This document shows positions 56,476 to 64,000 of a stretch of DNA of 64,000 nucleotides, one piece after another (the stretch's first letter is position 1; each line of letters begins with the position of its first letter). Under the pieces are notes generated by a model that was not told the DNA's origin, ran no database searches, and worked only from the letters and a program-made list of their open reading frames with translations. This stretch comes from Ctenosaura bakeri (lineage: Eukaryota; Chordata; Lepidosauria; Squamata; Iguanidae): positions 62,001 through 126,000 of the forward strand of contig CAOLHI010002139.1 in NCBI GenBank assembly GCA_948474755.1. Direction: 5' to 3'. The position numbers and the translations under genes were made by a program.

Positions 56476-56649
56476 ATCCCTATTGTTTCTTGCTCCCCTA
56501 ATTCTTACCCAGATGCTTTCTACTTGGCTTCCCGGTTTTAAGTCGTGGATCTCTTCATAAGTGAAAACATCCTTGACATATAAGGCTACTCCTCCTCCTT
56601 TCTTGCTTAGTGTGTTTCTGCAAAATAGGTTATACCCCCCCCCATTCCT

Positions 56650-57335
56650 ACATATATATATCTTTACACATCAGGATCTTGTCTAGTTCCTTCACAGCTA
56701 CTCTTCTAAGTCCTAGTCTTCTGATCTCTTGACTGAAGTCTCCATTCTGATTAATGATTAACTGAATCAAGGTAAGGAAAAATTTTGAACTATTTCAATT
56801 TCTTCATCATCTGCTTTAAAGTTATGTAAATCATCTGTGGGCATTATTTTTGTTTTCTTCCTATTCGCTTATAAAGCTGCCTTTGCAGTTTCTGCCTTGA
56901 CTTTCTTCAGTAATCATTCCAATCTATTAGTAGTATGGTTTCATCTGCATCTCTTACATTGTTGATGTTCCTTTCTTCAATTTTCATACCTCCTTTCTCT
57001 GAGTCTAGCCCTCATTGACATTCTTGTACGTTCTGTGTACAAATTAAACAGGATGATAAAATGCAGCCTTGCCAGACCCTCTTGCCAATTGGAAACCATT
57101 GTGTTTCTCCATATACTGTTCTGATGGTAGCCTCTTGTCCTGAGTATATGTGTACACATCATGACAATCAAATGTTGTGGCACACTCCCCTTTTTAAGAG
57201 TAATCTAAAGTGTTTCATGATCTACATAATCAAAGGCTTTGATATAATACATAAAGCACTGGCTGATTTTCATCTGAAATTTGTTGGTATGTTCCATTGT
57301 TCAAAGCATGTTTGCAATATGAATGTTTACAGGTA
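56650..57335 (-). pseudogene. Bov-B reverse transcriptase middle part
   Basis: Sequence matches the Bov-B RT region in minus orientation: 'gatgataaaatgcagccttgc' (RT catalytic neighbourhood), 'ccaattggaaaccattgtgt', 'tctacataatcaaaggcttt' (DCAKAFD-type motif A, inverse). Strongly frame-broken. Confidence 0.75.
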
Positions 57336-57374
57336 CAGCATGGATTACAGGTATAGTGAGGAATGAGCATATCA

Positions 57375-57872
57375 CACCAAATGTGATATCACACTAAAGT
57401 GACTCCACTGGCTGCTAATTAGTGTTTGAGCAAAGTACAAAATGTTGGTTATTACCTTTAAAGCCCTACAAGGTTTGGCTCCAAGTTACTTGCAGGATTG
57501 CCTCTTCCCATATAATCCACCCCATATACTCAGGTCCTCTGGGGGCTATTTACTTAAACCAGCCAGGACTAAACTGGCAGCAGGTACCCAAAGGACCTTC
57601 TCATCAGCTGCCCCTAGACTGTGGAATGCCCTACCAAAAGAGATGCAACAGAAAAAAATACTGTCCAAGTTCAAAGAAGAACTAAAGACCTATCTCTTCC
57701 AGCCTTCCTACTCAGTCTATTTTTAATTATGAAGTATTTTTAATTACGATGTATTTGTATTTTAAATGGTTTTATGTGATTTTAATGTATTTTAATCTAC
57801 AGTGTGTTTTAATTGTATTTTAATTTATATTGTACGCACTTCAAACCTTGGGGAAAGGCAAGTAAGAAATAA

Positions 57873-57905
<33 letters not shown>
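57375..57905 (+). mobile_element. L2/CR1-group LINE 3' end, plus strand, with (TTG)n tail
   Basis: Plus-strand translation gives the C-terminal part of an L2-like ORF: FKALQGLAPSYLQDCLFPYN, LRSSGGYLLKPARTK, FSSAAPRLWNALPKEM, LKTYLFQPSY. An AT-rich 3' UTR follows and a tail of about ten TTG units (57876-57905). It lies opposite to the Bov-B in which it sits. Confidence 0.75.
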
Positions 57906-58440
57906 ATGCCTCTCCTGTCCTATCTCAGTTCTGGCACAGCTGATAAAACAAACAAAACAAATTGAATAACTCCCAGCTCATTACTTACTTCCAGGCAGTA
58001 AGCAAAGTGTCATAAACAAAGTGCAACATAAAAAAAGTCCGACAGGGTTCCATGGCAAGGGAATGTCCAAGGTCAGCCCGAGCATTCATAAAGGCATCCA
58101 GCAGGGTAGAAGGTCAGATGAGCTCTGACAGCTCCTGGAAGGGAAGGACATCAGCTAAATAGGTCTGAAGTCTAGCACAGCTATGACTTGATAGATTGTT
58201 GCCGATTATAAATTCTGAGAGAGCGACACTGGGTCTCTTTTTGTTGTCTGCACTCTGCAAAGCTGGGTATAGGTAAGTGTCCTTCTATATCTGAAGAGGC
58301 AGGACTCTGCTGAAGCTGGCACCACGCCCTCCCCCCTTTCTGTTTGTGGCACTGTAACTTGTCTCTGTATAGCAGGTCCTGGCATGCCCTCTGTTTCAGA
58401 ATCTGAGTCAGAGTCCTTGCTCTGGAGGCAGGGTGTGACA
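57906..58440 (-). repeat. LTR-like segment inside Bov-B
   Basis: The minus strand starts TGTCACACCCTGCCTCCAGAGC at 58440. The stretch is unlike Bov-B on either side, and richer in G+C. TG at its start fits an LTR, but no matching CA end, target duplication or second copy is seen here. Family unknown. Confidence 0.35.
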
Positions 58441-58489
58441 TCTTCCTTTCCTGAACCCAGTTTGGACATGCAGCATTTCCTGCTCCATA

Positions 58490-59220
58490 GAAGTCTTTGT
58501 TGTAAAATTTTGAGCATCACTTTACATGCATGATAAATTAATACAATGGCCCTGTGGTTATGGTAATGCCTGGTGTACCCTTTCTTGGGGATTTGATTGT
58601 ATGTTGAACATTTCCAACCTGTGGGCAATGCTTTGTTTTCCACATTTGTTGATAGATTTTAGTTAGAACTAGAGTAGATTCTGTCTCTGTAGCTTGCAGC
58701 ACCTCTATTGGTATGTCTTTTGTTCCTGATGATTTAATTCTCCCAAGCACCCTGAGTGCAGCTTCCACTTCACTTTCTAACATTGTAGGTTCATCTTCAA
58801 ATGGTTCTTCCTTGAATGAATCTGTCATCCTTTCATCTCTTTTGTATACTTCAATGTATGGCTGGTTTAAATTGCCCTTTTGATTTCTCAGATTTCATGG
58901 AAGAGATCTCTTGTTCTTCCTTTTTTGTTGTCATCTTCTATTTCTCTGTATTGATCATTATAGTAGTTCTCTTTGTCTCTGTGCACAAGTCATTGAACAG
59001 TTGCATTCAGGGTTCTGACTCTGTTACTATGACCTTTTACTTTTGTTTCATGTCTGTCCTTAACTGCTTGAAGAGTTTCATCTGGCATTCATTGAGGCTT
59101 CTTTTTCCTTTTGGCTGCTGATGGTGTCTTTTGCATTCCTGAAATTCTACAGTGATGTTCTTTAGGTTGTATTTTAGCTTTATTCTAATTTTTTTATATC
59201 AACAGTTCATGGTCTGTGGC
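58490..59220 (-). pseudogene. Bov-B reverse transcriptase N-terminal part
   Basis: The 96-residue piece at 58828-58538 reads EDEPTMLESEVEAALRVLGR, then SSGTKDIPIEVLQATE, the conserved Bov-B start of RT (K-x-GxDxIPxE type). Further block to 59220 matches the linker between endonuclease and RT in minus orientation, with stops. Confidence 0.8.
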
Positions 59221-59229
59221 ACAATCTGC

Positions 59230-59640
59230 TCCTGGTCCATCTTCTGCTTCCAATTATGTCATTTAGAGGAAGCCCCCACCTTTTGACATACTGTTAAGTG
59301 ACAACTCACTCTTTGATGCTTCCGAATTAAGAAGTTCCATTAATTTGATGGGGGTTCTGCTATTTCATGAGTTCTTCTTGCCCACAGAAGCATGCTATGA
59401 ACCACTTGCATGGATGTGCTGCTTACAAAGTGAGATGGGGAGGGATTGTGCTAAACTGGCTGAGAGACTTTGCACACAGTGCACACATGCAGTCAGTCCC
59501 AAGTGAGCCTCCATAAGCCCTTCATGCTCCATACAGTACAATACATGGGCTCTGTTTTTCAACTAATTCCATTTTCTGACAGTGCTATGGTCCCCAACCT
59601 GTCAGATAAGTGGGGAAAACCTGTATTTGATTTCTATATT
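59230..59640. other. Unassigned insertion within the Bov-B locus
   Basis: Not recognisable as Bov-B, while both sides are. 'acttgcatggatgtgctgct' and 'actgttaagtgacaactcac' suggest some mobile element, family unknown. Confidence 0.3.
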
Positions 59641-59830
59641 GGCCATCAGTGATGTCCCTGTATACAGTCACCTCTTTAGTTTCTTGAAGAATGTGTTTGT
59701 GATGAACAAACTTTTGGTCTTGCAAAATTCAGTCAGTAGCTCTACTGTTTCATTTCTTCACCTTAGATCCACTTTCCCCACAATCTTTGATTCTTCCCTG
59801 TTTCCTAGTTTTGCATTCCAATCTCCTGCT

Positions 59831-60621
59831 TGGGACCCCCTCAAACATGATACTCATGAACACCCCCAAAACAGCAGCATAATGGTGGCATGCAGTGTGA
59901 GATGGAGAGTTTTCATAACCGTGACAAAGAATTTACTCTCTCTTGTCTTGCAAGTGTAATGTGCCATCTCCCACTGACCCTATTTGACACAGATTATCTG
60001 TGTGTGACCTTTTTTGAATGCTAGTAATAACTCTGAAGATTTGTGTTTACCCTCACAAATACTGCTATATGTTTATATACTTAAAATAATATAAGTGATA
60101 AATACAATAGCACATAAAGTAGACTTTTTGTTTCCCTCTTAGTGGGACTCAGTGGTTCTGATAGTGAGATTAGTGGGGTGTAAAATACCAAGGCTGAGAA
60201 TCACTGCTGTACACTAGGGTATCTATCTAGGCACATCTTTGCCACCTGCCAACCAGTATTTTCCTAATCAGATAATGACATACTCTAAATAACTCCTTAA
60301 TCAACTACTTATTCTAGATTTCCCAGGAAGTCCTCTGTAGCTTAAAAGAGGCAGTCACCGTTATCTTCACAACAAATAAAGGAACTGAAGCAGATTAACA
60401 GCTAATGCCATTTTGTTTCCACCCTCCCACTCTTCCACGTTAATGCAACAGCAATCCAAGAGGAAAATGTTAGTATATATGAGATCTCCCATTGAAATAC
60501 AGATCTCATTTATCTTATGAAATCTGACAGGATGATAGAACACATGAGATGTTTACTTTTATGGTTTTTTGGAAAAAAAACCTGAAATAACAAATATTAT
60601 CTTGCACATCTTTAAAAGTAG
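59831..60621. other. No gene; tiny hAT-like MITE at 60150-60206
   Basis: CAGTGGTTCTGA at 60150 and TGAGAATCACTG ending at 60206 are 12-bp near-perfect inverted ends of hAT type around a 33-bp centre. No gene seen. Confidence 0.4.
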
Positions 60622-61040
60622 AATTGGCCCTCCACTTTTAAAGGTTTGACTTTCATGGATTTGGTTATCTGTGCATTTCTCCAACCCCAGCCTCACCCCC
60701 CTCCCACCTAACACACACCCCTCAGACACTTATTTTCTCTCAGAAGCTCCAATCAGGTCATGCAGTCCTTTAAAAACTCTCCTCCTCCTCCTCCACCTGG
60801 CAAGCTAAGGACAAATCTCAGCCCAATTTCTTGGCACTACAAACCCTCTTCCAGTGCCTCACACACATCTAAGAAAGGAGATGGGCAAGAGAAAGGAAGC
60901 ATAGGACCACCGTGCCAACCCACCCCTCTTCCTCTCCTTTCCTTGGGATGGATCCTGGTGCCCACTCTCCCTACCATACTTCAGCCCCCTTCCCACACAC
61001 ATTTTGATATTTTTCCACTTCTGCAAGGTCCTGCATCCCT
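60622..61040. mobile_element. Mariner/Tigger-like MITE, right end lost
   Basis: 'attggccctccacttttaaagg' left end, '(CTC)n' at 60779-60796 and 'ttttccacttctgcaaggtcctgcatcccta' match the MITE at 32658-33134. The right terminal repeat is missing. Confidence 0.65.
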
Positions 61041-61268
61041 AAAGAGTGACTGGCCAAGGTCATCCAAAGTTAGTTTCATTGTTCAGTGGCCACTAGATTC
61101 TGGGTCTCTCAAATTCATGTCCTCTTCACAACTACAACACACTGACTATCATGCTGGTTATCCAAAATAGGATTCTAGGGTCAACTCTCCCATTAGTAAA
61201 ACCATTCTTAGGTGGTCATTTCAGTTACCATATTATATTTAGCCACATATGGATTTCACATCCCCCAC
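61041..61268. other. No feature recognised; flank of Ty3/Gypsy copy 5
   Basis: The last five bases before the LTR are CCCAC (GTGGG on the element's strand). The partner target copy is beyond the window. Confidence 0.4.
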
Positions 61269-61596
61269 TGTCAGGAACAGATTCACGCTCACACGTATTC
61301 AATAAACTTGATAGAAGATTTATTGTAACATAGCAAGGGATGCTGTCTTACAGACGTCAAAGCTCGAGAGTGGGATCTGGTTCCCACACTCTACACTTAA
61401 AAGGACAGTTTCCCCTGAGATAGTTGTAAAAAGGACAAACGACCCCAATCACCATGACGACTATCTGTCCAACAGTTCCTTTGAAATTCCAGCCGGAAGG
61501 AATGTTCGACACCTAGGAATAACCTAACATTCTACTATCACTATTCCCTCAGGCTACTGCCATACAAAACCAATAAAATGTGGTGGAACCCCGACA
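61269..61596 (-). repeat. 3' LTR of copy 5, subfamily B (328 bp)
   Basis: On the minus strand TGTCGGGGTTCCACC...CCTGACA. Almost identical to 1643-1969, with a few changes in the first 80 bases. The transcript-start motif CTCGAGCTTT is present (61357-61368 region, inverse). Confidence 0.93.
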
Positions 61597-61612
61597 TCCT
61601 GCCCCCCTTCAG
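61597..61612 (-). other. Polypurine tract of copy 5
   Basis: On the minus strand a run GAAGGGGGGCAGGA precedes the LTR, identical in form to copy 1. Confidence 0.8.
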
Positions 61613-61711
61613 AAAAAAAATACATACAGATATATATACGATACATAGAAAATACCGCAGAGCAGTAGAAATACAGGAAGACTAAATAGCAAAATAAATG
61701 CAGTAGAAAAA

Positions 61712-63010
61712 TCAATCGGGGCGTTGAGGCACATCAGTTGTAGAAGAAGTCAGCGAAGGGGCCCTCTTCAGCAGACTGGAATGAAAAACAGGATGAATAG
61801 CTTTAAGGGAAGAATGGAGATCCAGTTCAAAAGAGACATCATTAATAGCCCGTTTCACAGGAAAAGGACCGAGAAGGCGAGGGGAAAGTTTCCTAGATGG
61901 GGAGGGTGAGGAAATATTCTTAGAAGAAAGGGATACCAAATCACCAGGTTTATAAGGGGAATTAGGCTGCCGTTTACGGTCAGTGAAGCGTTTGTGGGAA
62001 GCCTTGGCGAGGGAGAGAGCACGCGAGACGGATTGCCAAATGTCAGAAAATTTAGAGACCCAAGCCGACACAAAGGGAGGCGCAGAAGAAGGGGGGGGAA
62101 GGGGAAGGTAGAAAACCGTAAACAATCTCAAAGGGGGACTTCCCAGTGGAGGAATGAACTGCATGATTAATAGCAAATTCAGCAAAAGGGAGGAGCGAGG
62201 CCCAATTAGATTGGTTCTCAGAAACAAAACATCTAAGAAACTGCTCAAGGGATTTGTTAACACGCTCAGATTGGCCATCCGTCTGGGGGTGATAAGCACT
62301 GCTGAGTTTTTGAGTGACGCCCAGTGTTTTCAGCAGACACGACCAAAACTTGGAAGTAAAAACAGGATCCCTGTCCGAAATGATTACAGAAGGCAAACCG
62401 TGAAGTTTCCATACATGAGTAACAAACAGGTCAGCCAATTTCTCAGCACAAGGGACCCTTTTTAGGGGCACAAAATGACATTGTTTGGAAAAATGATCAG
62501 TAATAACCCAGATGACATGAAAACCTTGTGAGGAGGGGAGAGATACGATAAAGTCCCATGCAACTACCGCCCAAGGACCAGAAGGGATAGGCAAAGGTTG
62601 CAGTAGCCCTTGAGGCTTAGACGTGGGTGATTTAGCAACGTTGCAAGTGGCACACTGTTTAATATAAGTCTGCACAGAGGAGTTTAATCCAGGCCACCAA
62701 AAAAGGCAGCGAATCGCGTGCAATGTCTTCAAAAACCCAAAATGTCCAGCGGGTTTGGAATCGTGATGACGATGAAGGACATGCTCGCGGGCAGCAGGGG
62801 GAACATAGACCTTTGTGCCATAGAAGGGGAGATTGTCAACCCATGTTATTTTGTCTTTGTTTGCCGGAAGCCAGGAATCCCCGTGCGCTGAATGAATGAT
62901 AGCATCGCGGAGAGCGGAGTCACAGAGGGAAGAGGCAGAAAGCCTCGTTTTAGCTGTAGCGCGAGTAGTGACTTGAGAAGCCAAAGAGGAGGCAGGAAAT
63001 AAGGTTTTGG
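61712..63010 (-). pseudogene. pol: pol of copy 5: integrase, nearly intact
   Basis: From about 63010 to 62070 the integrase frame is unbroken: VLHRHHDSKPAGHFGFLK and QCATCNVAKSPTSKP (zinc-binding HHCC), VITDHFSKQ (first Asp), IISDRDPVFTSKFW (second Asp), and TDGQSERVNKSL (Glu). It is the best-preserved integrase in the window, where copy 1 has a stop next to the Glu. Frame is lost in the G/C homopolymer at about 62090-62100, and the C-terminal GPFPVKR module continues in another frame to the stop at 61712-61714. Confidence 0.92.
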
Positions 63011-64000
63011 AGGGGGGAGGCAGCAGGGGGTCCCGCAAAACAGGGAAGCCGAGAGAGAGGGTCCGCCAGCTGGTTAGTGCGGCCAGGTTTAAAAACAATT
63101 TTAAATCTGAATCTCTGGAAAAATTCAGCCCATCTCGCCTGATTAGGGGAAAGTTTCTTAGCTGACTGCAGGGCTTGCAAATTTTTATGATCAGTCCAAA
63201 CTTCAAAGGGGATTCGGGTCCCTTCTAACAAATGACGCCAAGAGGAGAGCGCAAAATGAATAGCCTTGGCTTCTTTCTCCCAAATGGGCCAATTAGATTG
63301 TTGAGTAGAAAACTTCTTAGAAATGAAGGCACAAGGCTTGAGCACTCCCGCAGTGTCATGTTGTAAAAGAACGGCCGCCATGGCAAAATCCGAAGCATCA
63401 GTTTGCACAATGAATTTCTTGGTGCTATCCGGGAAAAGAAGCAATGGCTCAGAGGTAAATTTGGATTTCAAATGGTCAAACGCCGATTGACACTCAGGGG
63501 ACCAACAAAGTCGACGTGTTTTGCTTGCAGATGAACCTTTAGGTTTCCGTAAAAGGTTAGTGAGTGGAAGCGCTATTGCAGCAAAATCCTCGATATAGTT
63601 ACGGTAGAAGTTCGCAAAGCCAAGAAATTGCTGCAGTTGTTTCAAAGTTTTGGGAATGGGCCATTTCAAAATGGAGTCAATTTTTGAGGGGTCCATTTTC
63701 AGTGAACAATCTTGAATCCTATAGCCCAAGTAATCAAAACTTTGGGTGTCAAATTGACATTTAGAGAGATTAACCATGAGATTATTGTCTATCAGCTGTT
63801 TAAGCACTTCACGGACCAATGACACATGAGATTCCATGGAATCTGCATAAATTAGAATGTCATCCAAATAAATCAGAACCCCCTGATACAATAAGTCATG
63901 AAAAATGGTGTTCAGAAACATTTGAAACACAGACGGTCCAGATTGTAAACCAAAGGGAAGAACCGTCCATTTAAAGTTACCGAGCGGTGTTGCGAAGGTG
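62950..64000 (-). pseudogene. pol: pol of copy 5: reverse transcriptase and RNase H, partial
   Basis: Open for 326 residues from 63930 (the frame continues to the window edge). YLDDILIYADS (RT active site) near 63865, the connection NFYRNYIEDFAAI, RNase H TDASDFAMA near 63395, and [10 protein letters not shown]. The frame is lost at about 63010 in a C/G run, between RNase H and integrase. The 5' part of pol, and gag, are out of the window. Confidence 0.92.

Larger units (their letters stand above)
54001..56640 (-). mobile_element. CR1 LINE inserted in Bov-B
   Basis: The 3' end (inverse of 'agaatcatagagttggaagag') is at about 54001 and the 5' truncation at about 56640, inside the endonuclease N-terminal half. 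Bov-B sequence lies directly on both sides. It is colinear with the CR1 at 34176-41802 and extends about 170 bp further 5' into the endonuclease. Confidence 0.9.
53542..59830 (-). mobile_element. Bov-B (RTE) LINE locus, minus strand, with nested insertions
   Basis: Minus-strand Bov-B sequence appears in order in at least four blocks: C-terminus and tail side (53542-53998), RT middle (56650-57335), RT N-terminal part (58490-59220), and an endonuclease-side block (about 59640-59830). The gaps are filled by a CR1 (54001-56640), an L2-like fragment and an LTR-like segment (57375-58440), and an unassigned piece (59230-59640). The order of the blocks is that of one element, so one Bov-B copy was split by later insertions. 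Confidence 0.85.
61269..64000 (-). mobile_element. Ty3/Gypsy LTR element, copy 5 (subfamily B), 3' part, minus strand
   Basis: It runs from a complete 3' LTR at 61269-61596 up to the window edge inside reverse transcriptase. It is closest to copy 1 at 1-1969, sharing the longer LTR and subfamily differences such as 'VAKSPTSKPQ' for 'VSKSPTSKPQ'. Confidence 0.95.

Noticed and set aside
1..64000. CRISPR array, bacterial operon or phage-like system
   Set aside because: No regular direct repeats with unique spacers, and the whole window is vertebrate repeat-rich DNA.

Overview
The window looks like intergenic or intronic DNA from a squamate reptile, most likely a lizard. I recognise no host exon, tRNA or rRNA gene. 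The evidence for a squamate is the mix of repeats: CR1, Bov-B/RTE, L2-like and L1 LINEs, tRNA-derived SINEs with a Bov-B-like 3' tail, a 5S rRNA-derived SINE, several DNA-transposon MITE families, and young Ty3/Gypsy LTR elements of the sushi/Tf1-like type. Species is not determined.

Layout. 1-1969 is the 3' end of a Ty3/Gypsy element (copy 1, subfamily B, 327-bp LTR). 1970-25650 is mostly unique sequence with SINEs, MITEs, LINE 3' ends, a 5S-derived SINE, a G-rich minisatellite (17.7-18.35 kb), a Bov-B fragment broken by a foldback MITE (19.5-20.2 kb), a CR1 fragment (23.3-24.2 kb) and a retroviral-looking LTR segment (24.6-25.5 kb). 25659-30882 is a complete Ty3/Gypsy element (copy 3, subfamily A, identical 306-bp LTRs, target duplication ATGGG). 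34176-41802 is a CR1 LINE on the minus strand, cut in two by a second complete subfamily-A element (copy 4, 35916-41095, target duplication TACTG). 43579-49640 is a full-length L1 on the minus strand with a 15-bp target duplication, an open ORF1 and a broken ORF2. 50.4-52.3 kb is an old CR1 on the plus strand. 53.5-59.8 kb is a minus-strand Bov-B LINE into which a CR1, an L2-like fragment and an LTR-like segment have been inserted. 61269-64000 is the 3' part of another subfamily-B Ty3/Gypsy element on the minus strand (copy 5).

How the parts work. The Ty3/Gypsy elements encode gag (with a CCHC knuckle), aspartic protease, reverse transcriptase, RNase H and integrase, ending in a GPF/Y module with no visible chromodomain. 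The sequence just after the 5' LTR is not obviously a tRNA primer site. It is a perfect 13-nt complement of a segment inside the LTR about 30 bp after a TATA-like motif, which is what a Tf1/sushi-type self-primed element needs. Every Ty3/Gypsy copy here has frame breaks, many at homopolymers, although the LTRs of copy 3 are identical. Base-level assembly errors are a serious alternative to true decay. The non-LTR elements (CR1, Bov-B, L1, L2-like) would supply machinery for target-primed reverse transcription. The SINEs carry tails that look like the Bov-B tail, so Bov-B is the likely driver of SINE spread.
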